Shown here: in pieces, positions 26,626 to 36,018 of the stretch
Layout: every line of letters starts with the position of its first letter
Numbering within the stretch: position 1 is the stretch's first letter
Origin: Chitinophaga sp. S165
Lineage (GTDB): Bacteria; Bacteroidota; Bacteroidia; Chitinophagales; Chitinophagaceae
Reading direction: 5' to 3'
DNA: 64,000 bases
Assembly (NCBI RefSeq): GCF_003182155.1
Contig: NZ_QGTG01000001.1
Coordinates: 1,794,991-1,858,990 of the forward strand
Program-made: the position numbers and the translations under genes
Notes under the pieces: model-generated
What the model was told of the DNA's origin: nothing
The model's database searches: none
The model's input: the letters and a program-made list of their open reading frames with translations, nothing else

Positions 26626-28059
26626 TTAGTAAAAGATGATGTCGTTCCGGTCAGATATTAATTGCTGATATGGATTATTCAGAAACCGGACAAGGTAGGG
26701 CTGTACGTCTCTGCCAATCACGCCATGATACTTATTAATGAATAGTAAACGCTGACTATTAGGCATGTAGTGATGAATCATATCGATATACAAAGGCCTG
26801 CATGCATTATCCATTTCTCCATCGGCCAGAAATGCCGGCTTGGCTGAATAAAAGGGTTGTTTAGTTCCTGCTTTGACAGGTGTATAGTTCCAGCAATCAC
26901 ACATAGCGTTGTAGACGTCATTAATATGATATCCTTCCATATATGGGTAAGCGTTATTTATCTGCCTGAGTATATGCTCATCGTGATAAATAGCCTGATC
27001 GGCACAGTATACGGTGATCCGCATACCGGATGGACCTCGGTGGCCGCTAAATGTGTAGTCCAGTAGTTTCGTTACATATTCGCGATGGTTTCCTTTGATC
27101 AGTTCCGTGATAACATAGGGCGCTTCCTTTCCAAAATAATTTTGGATAATATCGAACAGGTCATTGCGGTTATATGCTACGCGGATAGAATCCGTCGCAC
27201 CTTTTTCCAGGTAAGAGATATAAAACGGTTTCTGACCGATGGCTGTAAAGTATGCTGTGAATTTCTCTTTGAGGTCGCCGTATAATGCCTGATCTGCGGA
27301 ATCCTTTTTACAGTGCTCAAACAGTATGTTCAGTGCTTCGTTGAAATTGGCGGGTTCATCTTCATCGATCGGTACAAACGTAGGTAATGGAGAATCCAGT
27401 ATCAGGGACCTGATGCGGGAAGGGTCACGCTGTAGCACTGCCTGCATCAGCCCACCACTGTAAGAAATACCAAACAGATTGACAGAATCAATGCGCAGTA
27501 CGGACAGCAGGTCGTGAATATCGGATACTGTCTCGTCAGTATTATATCCTGCAAGATCGATGCCGCGTGCCTCCAGCCCTTTCCGGAGCCGCTTTACACC
27601 TTCGACTACCATACTATCTTTGTTCAGGTTATACTTGTAAGATTCTTTAACAGCAGCGCCCAGTTCCGGTCCTGAAAGGCTGGGAATGGAGTATCCTGCC
27701 CCACGTTGTTCAAATGCAATACAGTCCCTGTCATTGATGATCATACTATTGGCGGCGCCTCTTGCCCAACCCAGGGAACCACTGCCGGGTCCTCCGCCAG
27801 TGAAAAGGACCGGGTCTTTCCGTTTATCAGGATTCTTACTTTCAACGATAATAAATGGCAGCTTAACGGTCTTTCCGTTTTGCTTTTTTCTATTCTCCGG
27901 CACAACCAGGTAAGCACAGGTCGTCTTAAAAGAACTGTCTATTTTAACGGGACATGCGCAGGGCTCTATAACAGGCTGATAAGCCTTTTTCTGTTGTGAC
28001 CGCGCGGCTGCAAACAGGAAAATATTTATAATTAAGCTGAGTAATATTGCCTTCTTCAT
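26626..28059 (-). CDS. Exported S33-family alpha/beta-hydrolase (proline/tripeptidyl aminopeptidase-like)
   Basis: A 477-residue secreted hydrolase with a signal peptide (MKKAILLSLIINIFLFAAARSQ). S33 features: the oxyanion GGGPGSGS motif (about 90-97), YDQRG-like AFEQRGAGYS, the nucleophile in LFGISYSGGL, the acid in FLADGEMDNACRPL, and the base probably H in INKYHGVI. Tripeptidyl aminopeptidase-like members cut short peptides. Eight Cys, several in CACP and CDCW, suggest disulfides. ATG 28059 was used; the frame runs on to a TTG 28062. Preceded by an AraC regulator gene 63 nt upstream on the same strand. Confidence 0.88.
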   Translation of the reverse strand: MKKAILLSLIINIFLFAAARSQQKKAYQPVIEPCACPVKIDSSFKTTCAYLVVPENRKKQNGKTVKLPFIIVESKNPDKRKDPVLFTGGGPGSGSLGWARGAANSMIINDRDCIAFEQRGAGYSIPSLSGPELGAAVKESYKYNLNKDSMVVEGVKRLRKGLEARGIDLAGYNTDETVSDIHDLLSVLRIDSVNLFGISYSGGLMQAVLQRDPSRIRSLILDSPLPTFVPIDEDEPANFNEALNILFEHCKKDSADQALYGDLKEKFTAYFTAIGQKPFYISYLEKGATDSIRVAYNRNDLFDIIQNYFGKEAPYVITELIKGNHREYVTKLLDYTFSGHRGPSGMRITVYCADQAIYHDEHILRQINNAYPYMEGYHINDVYNAMCDCWNYTPVKAGTKQPFYSAKPAFLADGEMDNACRPLYIDMIHHYMPNSQRLLFINKYHGVIGRDVQPYLVRFLNNPYQQLISDRNDIIFY

Positions 28060-28122
28060 CAATATTTTTTTTTCAAAAGTAGATTAGCAGCAGTTGCCAG
28101 TCCAGGTAAAAAACGGACATTT

Positions 28123-28929
28123 TTAGCGTTGAGCGGCGAGTCCCTGTCCGGTGAACCTGATTACTTCTTTATAAAAATGGCTCATATCATGATAGCCATG
28201 ATCGCAGGGTGAGAAGGCCTCCTTACCGGCAACGTAAGCTGTTAAAGCGGCTCTTGCACGCAGGATCGAGAAATACTTTTTGGGACTGGCGCCGACAATA
28301 TTATTGAAATAGCGGTTAATGGTCTTCGAGGTAATGAACATTCGCTCTGCAACCTGGCCGGTGTTATACTGCATACGGTTTGCCGTATACAGATCGATAC
28401 TATCTTTTACAATATGAATATAATGGTCCTGCTTCCGTCGCCTGGAATACTGCAGCAAGAAGAAATCCTGCAGCAACGCCATCCGTTGTTCGAAAGAAGC
28501 AGCTGTTTTAACCTGAAGAATAAGTGCCGCAGGCAACACCTCATTTAATGCTACTATCTTGCTGATGAATTTCGTCTGGTCAATGCCCAGCACTGCTTCA
28601 AGTCCACCGGGGAAGAATTTGACGGAGAAGATATGATCTGACGGCAGGTTAACACGCTCTACGATCGAGTCTCTTAAGAGCAGCACATCATTTGATGCGC
28701 CGATCGCGTAACAACTGTCACCGGCTACCAGTTGATACGGCGTTCCCAGGTTGATCCACATCGTAGGTGTCCAACTTGGGAACATTTTTACCGTAAAACA
28801 TTTATTGTTAGCAAATGAAGCCGTTTCTTCGGAAGATGATTCGGAGAAAAATTCAATATAGTCTTCCAGTTCAGGACGAGGTGCACTGAAGCCGTAGATC
28901 TTTCTTATATCGTCGAAGATTTCAACCAT
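28123..28929 (-). CDS. AraC-family transcriptional regulator
   Basis: A 268-residue regulator with a cupin-like or DUF6597-type N-terminal half (FTVKMFPSWTPTMWINLG, VKFFPGGLEAVLG) and a C-terminal AraC helix-turn-helix (about 185-265: QVAERMFITSKTINRYFNNIVGASPKKYF, then DHGYHDMSHFYKEVIRFTG). The second HTH has the typical GYxDxSHFxxxFxxxxG layout. It is probably co-transcribed with the S33 hydrolase and may control it. Confidence 0.9.
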   Translation of the reverse strand: MVEIFDDIRKIYGFSAPRPELEDYIEFFSESSSEETASFANNKCFTVKMFPSWTPTMWINLGTPYQLVAGDSCYAIGASNDVLLLRDSIVERVNLPSDHIFSVKFFPGGLEAVLGIDQTKFISKIVALNEVLPAALILQVKTAASFEQRMALLQDFFLLQYSRRRKQDHYIHIVKDSIDLYTANRMQYNTGQVAERMFITSKTINRYFNNIVGASPKKYFSILRARAALTAYVAGKEAFSPCDHGYHDMSHFYKEVIRFTGQGLAAQR

Positions 28930-28971
28930 TACAAGGCTAAGTTAACGATTAACATCCGCCCCGGCAAGCAG

Positions 28972-29970
28972 CTACAACTGCTTACTTTGACTGAATTTAT
29001 GTTGCTGGTATTCGGCCAGTCGTTTGTCAATTAATGACTTTACTTTTCCGTAGTTTTCCTCGTTATAAGCTATTGCGTTCAGCTGTTTCCTCGCTGCTTC
29101 ACTGAAATAATTCTCTCTCAGCTCTGCCGTTTCTAAAAACAAGTGAGCAAAGTCGCGGGTATAAAGGATGTCATGCCCACTCAGGTTCTTCACATATGCC
29201 CTGATAAAGCGTTGTTCAGCTGTAAAATCATCGTCCAGGATATATCCTCTATTTAGAACGCGTACCCATTCAATAACAGGCGATGTTCCTTCTTTAACGG
29301 CCGTTGTTACCGCGGCGGTTACATCATTCGTTTTTACCAGTTCTCTTTCTATAGCCCATTGCAGGAACATTAAAGAAGTTGTTTTATAATTATCCTGCGA
29401 TGCCTGAAACGTTTCAAATTTCCCATAGAGCATGGCATAGTATAATTCAAACACCGGGCTTTCATATTTCAGTCCGAGCATAAAATCACGGATAGTCTGA
29501 TCGTCGTCAAACTGCAGGCCCCAGACAATATCTTTCTCATTGTCTAACACGATCCTCCACCTGTAAAAGCTTTCACTTCCATCGTCGTTCAGCCACACGG
29601 GGGAAATGTCACTGCTTTTTAATGTTGGTTCTCCCAGCTTTTCTTTCAGCGCTTCAAATTTGTGATTAAAATCCAGGGATAAGGGAAACTCCGTACCTGA
29701 TTTATTGTTATACCATCTTATGTTGGTCAGCATGGGTATAAAGACGCCTTTTTTCTCTCCCTGGACCAGCGGATAATTTTCAAGATAGGGCTGAGCTGAA
29801 AACAACAGATCGATCCCCAGTTTTTTATTTTCCACCCAATAGGTAGTATCAGTTGAGCGATTGGAAATAAAGGGCTTCTTGGGGTATTTGTATCCGTTCT
29901 TCTCCATAAATTCAATCATCCTGGAATCATCGATCCTTAATCCTGTGAGGTTTGCAAGTGTTTCGAACAT
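28972..29970 (-). CDS. Hypothetical cytoplasmic protein
   Basis: A 332-residue soluble protein, no signal peptide or membrane helix. Segments such as GIDLLFSAQPYLENYPL, SLDFNHKFEALKEKLGEP and WGLQFDDDQ resemble DUF-type small-protein immunity families, but no family can be named. It lies 42 nt upstream of the AraC gene on the same strand, so the 29970-26626 genes may be one transcript. Confidence 0.65.
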   Translation of the reverse strand: MFETLANLTGLRIDDSRMIEFMEKNGYKYPKKPFISNRSTDTTYWVENKKLGIDLLFSAQPYLENYPLVQGEKKGVFIPMLTNIRWYNNKSGTEFPLSLDFNHKFEALKEKLGEPTLKSSDISPVWLNDDGSESFYRWRIVLDNEKDIVWGLQFDDDQTIRDFMLGLKYESPVFELYYAMLYGKFETFQASQDNYKTTSLMFLQWAIERELVKTNDVTAAVTTAVKEGTSPVIEWVRVLNRGYILDDDFTAEQRFIRAYVKNLSGHDILYTRDFAHLFLETAELRENYFSEAARKQLNAIAYNEENYGKVKSLIDKRLAEYQQHKFSQSKQL

Positions 29971-30137
29971 CTTATTTTTTTTATTTCATATAGGGTAATG
30001 CGGCGCACAAAATAGAAAATAATTTGCAAGTGTCAGCCAGTTTTACGGGCGGTATCATAACGAGGCGATTTTTACTTAACTTCCGCTTATATTTCATCTA
30101 TAAAAATTACCACAGATTCCGATCGCTGGTTAACCTT

Positions 30138-31208
30138 ATGAACATCAGTCAGCAAATACTATTCATTTTCAGCGTAATGGGCGCCTTAAACGGCATCATG
30201 TTAAGCCTCTATCTGTTTATCCTGAAAAAGGCTAAACCTGTAGCCACCTTGTTCCTGGGTTTACTGCTGATGGCGGTGAGTATCAGGGTGGTAAAAACAA
30301 CCTTTGCACATTTCAATCCTCAACTGCCTAAGATCTATCTGCAAATCGGGTTGTCCGCCTGCTTTCTTATCGGTCCTTCTTTATACTACTATTTCAAGGC
30401 AATACTGATAAAGGCCGAGCGGATACCGGCGTCCTGGAGAAGGGACTGGGGGATACTGCTGGGCATATTGTTAGTTGGAGGTACTATCGCACCCTACCAG
30501 ACTTACCCCTGGTTTTGGAACAACGTGGTGGTTTATATTATTTACGCTCAATGGCTGTTCTACGTTATAGCTTCCGGCTTCCTGCTGAAAGATGTCCTGA
30601 AAGCAGGTCTAACTGATTTTTCGGGGTTAAGCCCCAACGAGCGGTCATGTATGATACTGTACCTGGGCAATGCCGTTATTCACCTGGCCTATGTCATGGC
30701 CTTGCTAAGACTGATACCAGGATGGTGTCTCAGCGGCGCTGTTTGCTTTACACTTGTCTTGTACGTCACCATTTTCTTTTATTCTTATGGCCGCGGATAT
30801 GATCCTACCTCGACAGCCATCAGGCAGGAAAGGAAGAAGATCGCCGAGGAAGATGCACAGACGTGGGTTGCCAGGCTTGAAAAAGTTATTGAGGACAAAG
30901 CGCTCTATAAAGACCCTAACCTTAAACTGAACGACCTGGCCAAGACGATCAATATTTCAGGACATCAGTTATCCCAGTTGTTGAATGACAACCTCGGTAA
31001 AAGTTATTCTACTTATATCAATGAGTACAGGATCAATGAGGCGTGTAAACTGATCGCTACGAATAGTCACCTTACGTTTGAGGCCATCGCCTACGAGGTC
31101 GGGTACAATTCCAAGTCAACTTTCTATACCGCTTTTAAGAAAATAAAAGATACTACTCCGGCACTTTACAAGGACGGCCTTCAAAATAGCGCTCAAACAC
31201 TTTATTGA
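30138..31208 (+). CDS. Membrane-anchored AraC-family regulator
   Basis: A 356-residue protein with about seven hydrophobic helices in the first ~230 residues (MNISQQILFIFSVMGALNGIMLSLYLF, TLFLGLLLMAVSIRVV, IYLQIGLSACFLIGPSLYYYF, LLGILLVGGTIA, VVVYIIYAQWLFYVIAS, MILYLGNAVIHLAYVMA, CLSGAVCFTLVLYVTIFFY). A C-terminal AraC HTH follows (about 260-340: LKLNDLAKTINISGHQLSQLLN, then FEAIAYEVGYNSKSTFYTAFKK). This 7TM-HTH type senses membrane or extracellular signals. ATG 30138 matches family starts; the upstream frame to 30024 is not family-like. It precedes the 31323 receptor gene on the same strand. Confidence 0.87.
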   Translation: MNISQQILFIFSVMGALNGIMLSLYLFILKKAKPVATLFLGLLLMAVSIRVVKTTFAHFNPQLPKIYLQIGLSACFLIGPSLYYYFKAILIKAERIPASWRRDWGILLGILLVGGTIAPYQTYPWFWNNVVVYIIYAQWLFYVIASGFLLKDVLKAGLTDFSGLSPNERSCMILYLGNAVIHLAYVMALLRLIPGWCLSGAVCFTLVLYVTIFFYSYGRGYDPTSTAIRQERKKIAEEDAQTWVARLEKVIEDKALYKDPNLKLNDLAKTINISGHQLSQLLNDNLGKSYSTYINEYRINEACKLIATNSHLTFEAIAYEVGYNSKSTFYTAFKKIKDTTPALYKDGLQNSAQTLY

Positions 31209-31322
31209 TAATCAATCATTTAACTTTTCGCATAGTACGGTTTTATAAATCCGTACACCTGATTTCCTGAACCGGGACGGCACCTGTCGCCCCTGCCTGT
31301 AGGTTTGCGGAAAACTACGATA

Positions 31323-33461
31323 ATGACAAGGGCCCTATTGATCCTTCTTCTGATTATTTTTTCTTTTCCTGCCCTGGCGCAGATGAATGACACAAGCAAA
31401 ATTGCACTCCGGGAAGTAGTAGTGGCCGGTGAAAAACTGGCTATGCAGCGACGGGGAGATAAAATGGTGGTCAACATTTCCGGCAACCGGCTGCTGGCCA
31501 CAGCTGCCAACGCCATTGACATCCTGAGAAAATTGCCAGGCATAGAAGTAAATGGCGATGGTACGATTCAGATGTCAGGCAGGATCACACCCAGTATATT
31601 CATTGACGGGAAACCTGTTCCTATGAGTGCAGAAGAGTTACAAAATTATCTTGCCAGCCTTCCGCCTAATACGATCGAATCTATTGAGCTGATCAACAAC
31701 CCTTCTTCCCGGTATGATGGCGAGCACAAAGGCATTATTGATATCAGGCTGAAAAAGGACCAGACCCTGGGATGGCAGGGTAATGCCGCCATAAATATGC
31801 AACAGCATGCTTACAATCAAACAGAAAGCAGTCTTTCCCTGTCATACAAAACAAAAAAGGTGGCCTACAGTACCCGGTTAGGTTATGTCAGAGGGAAAAC
31901 CATCCGTACTTATGAGGCACTACAACATCTTGCCAACACCAATATCCAGGCTACGAATACCCGTACGGTCACCGGCAATAACAATATCAATCTTCAGTTC
32001 GGAGTGGAATATAATCTGAAAAAAGACCAGCTATTGGGACTAACGGTGAGGACTTATCAGCAGGACCAGGACATCTATTCATTCAATACGTTGCACACCA
32101 GGGATAAGACGGCCGAAAATCTGCTTTCCGAGATTCACAGTCATAATAACTTTGGGCCGAAGCAACATACCTATGCATTTAATCTGAACTATACGCTCAA
32201 GGTAAGGAAAACCCTGCTGGAGGTATTCGGCTCGGTTGTTAAGATCAATAACCGGCAGCATGAAGATATCAGGAACATACATGCTTTTACGGACGAGCTA
32301 TGGCAACACTGGAACACGGCACTGAAGAATGATATCCTGATCCGCATGGCGCAGGCTGACTTTACCCGCAACATCAGCAAAGGTAAATTAGGTGCGGGCG
32401 CTAAATTCGCTTTTACCAGTACCAGGAATGACCTACGGTATGACACACTGACCACGGAAAAGGGCTTCGTCCTGGATAGCAGCCGGACCAATAATTTTCA
32501 ATATGACGAATATATCTCAGCCGCTTATATCTCGTATGAAAATACCCTCAATAAGATAAGTTATAATATCAGTCTGCGGACAGAACATACACATAGTAAA
32601 GCCAATGCTGTTACGCAAAGCCAGGTGACAAAAAGAGATTATCTGAAGTGGTTACCCTCCTTCAGTCTAACGTATGCTATCAATACCGGTCAGCAAGTGC
32701 TTCTGTCTTACAGCCGCCGTATGACACGGCCCAACTTCTCGCAGCTGAACCCATTCCGGTTCTATTTCAGTCCGCTGAATTACTGGGTCGGCAATCCTTA
32801 CCTGCTTCCTTCCACAACGGATATGCTCAGTCTTGCCTATACCAGGGGACCGTTTAATGTGAACCTTTTTGCCGGCAGGGAGTCAGACCCTATGACGCGC
32901 TATCCGGAGTATGACAGCGTTACCAACATCCTGCAATACCTGGGTAAGAACCTTCCTCATAACGACTTCGCCGGTATTGAGATCAGCTTCCCGTTAACCG
33001 TCACTCCCTGGTGGAAAATGAACCATAATATCAGGGGCGCCTACAAAAAGGAACTAATGCCCTATCATGAGGTAAACTATGAGATCCCTATATATGATTA
33101 CACTGTTTCCGGCAGCCAGGTGTTCACGCTTCCCCGTGAAATTACTTTTGATATTTCTTATTACTACCGTTCGCTGAGTGGTAATGGCCTGTACGTTTGG
33201 AGGCCGGTAGGTAACGTTGATCTCAGTTTGCGCAAGAACTGGCTCAATGGGAAACTCAACACGAGGATCAACTATTATGATATATTCAACACCTACCGTA
33301 TTAAATTTATCTTCCGGGAAAAACAGATCATAGACAATGAACTGCAGCATTGGTTCGGCATTCAGCGGGTGGCTTTTTCCGTCAATTACAGCTTTGGCAG
33401 ATCAACACATAAGGGCAAGCAACAACGGAAGAATGAAGAAGAAAACAGGGCCGGGATGTAG
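31323..33461 (+). CDS. TonB-dependent outer-membrane receptor (OMP_b-brl_3 type)
   Basis: A 712-residue outer-membrane barrel protein. Signal peptide MTRALLILLLIIFSFPALAQ, a plug with VVVAGEKLAMQRRGDKMVVN, ATAANAIDILRKLPGIEVNGDG and IFIDGKPVPMSAEELQNYL, then a barrel of alternating strands to the end (RTEHTHSKANAV, SYSRRMTRPNFSQLNPF, GNPYLLPSTTDMLSLAYT, NYSFGRSTH). It lacks the carboxypeptidase-like pre-domain that most members of this group have. ATG 31323 is used; the frame extends to a TTG at 31305. Substrate unknown; may be regulated by the AraC-type protein 114 nt upstream. Confidence 0.9.
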   Translation: MTRALLILLLIIFSFPALAQMNDTSKIALREVVVAGEKLAMQRRGDKMVVNISGNRLLATAANAIDILRKLPGIEVNGDGTIQMSGRITPSIFIDGKPVPMSAEELQNYLASLPPNTIESIELINNPSSRYDGEHKGIIDIRLKKDQTLGWQGNAAINMQQHAYNQTESSLSLSYKTKKVAYSTRLGYVRGKTIRTYEALQHLANTNIQATNTRTVTGNNNINLQFGVEYNLKKDQLLGLTVRTYQQDQDIYSFNTLHTRDKTAENLLSEIHSHNNFGPKQHTYAFNLNYTLKVRKTLLEVFGSVVKINNRQHEDIRNIHAFTDELWQHWNTALKNDILIRMAQADFTRNISKGKLGAGAKFAFTSTRNDLRYDTLTTEKGFVLDSSRTNNFQYDEYISAAYISYENTLNKISYNISLRTEHTHSKANAVTQSQVTKRDYLKWLPSFSLTYAINTGQQVLLSYSRRMTRPNFSQLNPFRFYFSPLNYWVGNPYLLPSTTDMLSLAYTRGPFNVNLFAGRESDPMTRYPEYDSVTNILQYLGKNLPHNDFAGIEISFPLTVTPWWKMNHNIRGAYKKELMPYHEVNYEIPIYDYTVSGSQVFTLPREITFDISYYYRSLSGNGLYVWRPVGNVDLSLRKNWLNGKLNTRINYYDIFNTYRIKFIFREKQIIDNELQHWFGIQRVAFSVNYSFGRSTHKGKQQRKNEEENRAGM

Positions 33462-33553
33462 CGTTTTAAGGCGCCAGATATGTGGTTTACTTACTATATT
33501 CCTCATTATTAAATATTTGTACGTTTTTTGCATATATTCACGACAATGAAATA

Positions 33554-34339
33554 ATGAATTATATGAAACTGTACACAATATTTGCATTCTTACTATTTAC
33601 GGTAACAGCCTATTCACAGACTACGATCAATAACTACAAGTATGTACTCGTTCCGGAAAGGTTCGATTTCTTCAAGGCCGATAACCAGTATGGACTGAAT
33701 ACTTTGACCAAACTGCTGTTGAATGAAAAAGGATTTACCGCCTTTGTAGGTAATGAGGAGATGCCCACGGAATTAGCAACCAATAAGTGTAATGCGCTTA
33801 GGGCTGAAGTAGTGCAGAAAAAAGGGTTGTTCGTGACAAATCTTACGTTGTTGTTGAAGGACTGCCAGGGTAATATCATTTTTAAAAGTAAAGAAGGTAA
33901 AAGCCGGGAGAAAGAATTTCAGGCGGCATATGACCTCGCCCTGAGAGATGCATTCACTTCGCTGAATGATGTGGATTATAAATATGACAGCACTAAGGCA
34001 ACAACACAGGCGTTGCCTCAACCACAACAGCCAGCTGTAGCGCCTGCAGCTGCTACGCCGCCATCAGCACCAGTTCCGGCTCCTGCACAGGTACCCGCAG
34101 CACCGGCAGTTACTGAAACAACCGGCACCTTATATGCACAGCCAACTCCTATCGGATATCAGCTGATCGACACTACTCCTCAAAAAGTATTGACACTGTT
34201 CAAGACTTCTGTGCAGGATCATTTTATAGCTGAGAGCGGGGCTACCAATGGTATTGTATTCAAGAAGGACGGAGAGTGGTTTTTCGAGTATTACAAAGAC
34301 AACAAACTTACTTCTCAGAAATTACAGATCAAGTTCTGA
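33554..34339 (+). CDS. Exported protein with Pro/Ala-rich linker, unknown function
   Basis: A 261-residue protein with a signal peptide (MNYMKLYTIFAFLLFTVTAYSQ), an N-terminal domain of about 120 residues (NNYKYVLVPERFDFFKADNQ, VVQKKGLFVTNLTLLLKDC, AYDLALRDAFTSL), a Pro/Ala/Gln linker (about 155-195) and a C-terminal ~50-residue domain with GIVFKKDGEWFFEYYKDNK. The first domain resembles small periplasmic lipoprotein-type domains of Bacteroidota. Starts at ATG 33554 or 33563. Ends at a shared terminator. Confidence 0.75.
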   Translation: MNYMKLYTIFAFLLFTVTAYSQTTINNYKYVLVPERFDFFKADNQYGLNTLTKLLLNEKGFTAFVGNEEMPTELATNKCNALRAEVVQKKGLFVTNLTLLLKDCQGNIIFKSKEGKSREKEFQAAYDLALRDAFTSLNDVDYKYDSTKATTQALPQPQQPAVAPAAATPPSAPVPAPAQVPAAPAVTETTGTLYAQPTPIGYQLIDTTPQKVLTLFKTSVQDHFIAESGATNGIVFKKDGEWFFEYYKDNKLTSQKLQIKF

Positions 34340-34383
34340 TCATGGTACGTTTCTGCATAGCGATTGAAAATACTTTACAAATT

Positions 34384-34412
34384 ACAAAAGGCTGCTTAAT
34401 GCAGCCTTTTGT
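34384..34412. terminator. Bidirectional terminator
   Basis: ACAAAAGGCTGC-TTAAT-GCAGCCTTTTGT, perfect 12-bp stem with A/T runs on both sides, between convergent genes. Confidence 0.87.
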
Positions 34413-34413
34413 G

Positions 34414-35064
34414 TTAATTAAATTTAATAGGTTTTGCAGGTATGCCGACGGCAGTACATTTTGCAGGTAAACTCTTTGACACGACTGCTCCCATGCCGAC
34501 AATCGTCTCTTCTCCTATATCGGCCCTGTTAATGATCTGCGCTCCAGTGCCAACATATACACACTGTGATAGTCTGACCTCTCCGGAAATGTTCACTGAA
34601 GGCATAAAAGAGCAATAGTCGTTAATGACAGTATCATGTCCGACGGTGCAGCTTAAGTTCAATATAACATGTTTGCCGATCTTTATATTTACGGTAATGA
34701 TGCAACCGGCACAAATAATAGAACCATCTCCAACGGAGACATCGTCTTTTCCGATCAGCACGTTAGGGTGGATCAAAACGGGGTAATGAACACGCTGGTT
34801 GTTTATCTTTCCGATGATGTTCTTTTTGGTTATCGGATTGCCCACAGCAATCACAATATCTGTGTCCTCCTGGATTTCATTAAGATCGTGTACACCTCCC
34901 AATACAGGAAAACCGTTTACTATCAAGCCTTTTTCCAGGCCGTCGTCATAAAATCCTGCAAACTCCCATTTTGAATGCTGGGTACCCAATTCATTGATTT
35001 GGTCGATTAACATTTTGACTTCACGTCCGAAGCCGCCAGCCCCGTAGACTGCGATCTTTTTCAT
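34414..35064 (-). CDS. NeuD/PglB-family sugar O- or N-acyltransferase
   Basis: A 216-residue protein: Rossmann-type N-terminus (MKKIAVYGAGGFGREVKML) and PGLB_N-like region to about 85, then a left-handed beta-helix of hexapeptide repeats (LIGKDDVSVGDGSIICAG, VGHDTVINDYCSFM, ADIGEETIVGMGAVVSK). H at GHDTVINDY is the usual catalytic histidine. Such enzymes acylate amino sugars or sialic acid in surface-glycan synthesis. Downstream of a strong terminator that ends the 35.2-37.4 kb operon, so it is its own unit. Confidence 0.92.
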   Translation of the reverse strand: MKKIAVYGAGGFGREVKMLIDQINELGTQHSKWEFAGFYDDGLEKGLIVNGFPVLGGVHDLNEIQEDTDIVIAVGNPITKKNIIGKINNQRVHYPVLIHPNVLIGKDDVSVGDGSIICAGCIITVNIKIGKHVILNLSCTVGHDTVINDYCSFMPSVNISGEVRLSQCVYVGTGAQIINRADIGEETIVGMGAVVSKSLPAKCTAVGIPAKPIKFN

Positions 35065-35196
35065 AAATGGTATTTTGGTATTATGAGGTTATCTGCTGGA
35101 ATTAAACACGGGTAAATTACTATTTTCGGGCCTGCTCAATGTTAACGCGTTGTTAATGAATAAAATTCGAACCACTAATCATAGATGACATAGTAA

Positions 35197-35237
35197 AAAG
35201 CCTTATTGTATGAGGCTCTCTCATACAATAAGGCTTT
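35197..35237 (-). terminator. Strong terminator closing the 35.2-37.4 kb operon
   Basis: 18-bp perfect stem (AAAGCCTTATTGTATGAG paired with CTCATACAATAAGGCTTT) around a GCTCT loop. On the minus strand the T-run TTTTTA follows. It lies just after the small exported protein gene. Confidence 0.9.
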
Positions 35238-35242
35238 ACAAA

Positions 35243-35533
35243 TTACCTGCAGGAATCGGTCTGATTCGTTCCAACGGGGGTAACAGACGCTGGATCTATT
35301 TCGTCCACACGCGCCCAGAGGAATTCGTACCCTATAATATAAAAACAGGCCGAATTGCCTCCTGAAATGCAGCAGGTTGGATCATAGGGAGCACCACCAT
35401 GTGCGCGGATGAACCATTCACCGGTATCATCCTTTTCATAATAGAAGACATCCTTTTTTTCTTTAGCGGTGACTGCAGCTATACCCAGCAGCGAAGTGAT
35501 AATCAGAAATACATTTGACAGTTTGATTTTCAT
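35243..35533 (-). CDS. Small exported four-cysteine protein
   Basis: A 96-residue protein: signal peptide about 1-22 (MKIKLSNVFLIITSLLGIAAVTA), then KEKKDVFYYEKDDTGEWFI. The C-terminal half is rich in Gly, Asn, Ser and Thr and holds four Cys: TCC, AC and SC at the end (GGAPYDPTCCISGGNSACFY, DSCR). It resembles the short exported DUF6520-type proteins of Bacteroidota that are often found beside MauE/DoxX-type genes; this is a pattern match only. The frame is open to 35605, but that start lies inside the neighbouring gene and ATG 35533 fits the signal peptide. Last gene of the operon. Confidence 0.65.
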   Translation of the reverse strand: MKIKLSNVFLIITSLLGIAAVTAKEKKDVFYYEKDDTGEWFIRAHGGAPYDPTCCISGGNSACFYIIGYEFLWARVDEIDPASVTPVGTNQTDSCR

Positions 35534-35574
35534 AGATTTTCTTTTTAATGATGATTTGAATGATAAAAAACCGG

Positions 35575-36006
35575 TTATGCTATTGGCGTGCGCATTTTCC
35601 GCCATATGAAAGCGGTACTTAATATTCCGGGAATAAGTACGACGAGGTTAAGTGCCAATTGCTGTTGCCAGGTAATTGTTTTAAAAACACCTGCACAGGC
35701 ACAGGGTACTTTGCTAAATACGGCCGACATCACCAGTACAATGTAAACGGTAAACGAGAGCATCAGGAACGTACCGGCTACAATGCCGGCGGCATTCAGA
35801 CGGGGGATCAGCAACAGTATCACTATAAGCAGCTCAACTAATGGTATTCCCCATTTCAATGCAGGGATCATTGCACTATGGAATACCTGGGCTTTAAGAC
35901 CGTATTCAAATATGGTCATATCTGAAAGCTTGTCCAGTCCTGTATAGGTAAACAAGAGGACCAGCATCACGGACGTAATGTAAGGGGCGGATTTTTTCCA
36001 ATTCAT
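35575..36006 (-). CDS. MauE/DoxX-type redox-associated membrane protein
   Basis: A 143-residue protein with four membrane helices (about 10-28, 50-68, 73-93, 112-132) and a C-A-C pair in VPCACAGVFK after the third. DoxX/MauE proteins pass electrons to thiol-disulfide enzymes and help form disulfides in exported cysteine-containing proteins. The next gene encodes a four-cysteine exported protein, an obvious candidate client. It lies 12 nt after the LanKC-like gene. Confidence 0.85.
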   Translation of the reverse strand: MNWKKSAPYITSVMLVLLFTYTGLDKLSDMTIFEYGLKAQVFHSAMIPALKWGIPLVELLIVILLLIPRLNAAGIVAGTFLMLSFTVYIVLVMSAVFSKVPCACAGVFKTITWQQQLALNLVVLIPGILSTAFIWRKMRTPIA

Positions 36007-36018
36007 AGGGGTGATTAT

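Noticed and set aside
35160..35185. GGTTCGAAT tRNA T-loop-like sequence on the minus strand
   Set aside because: Flanking bases cannot form the T-stem or acceptor stem; no other tRNA arm is present.
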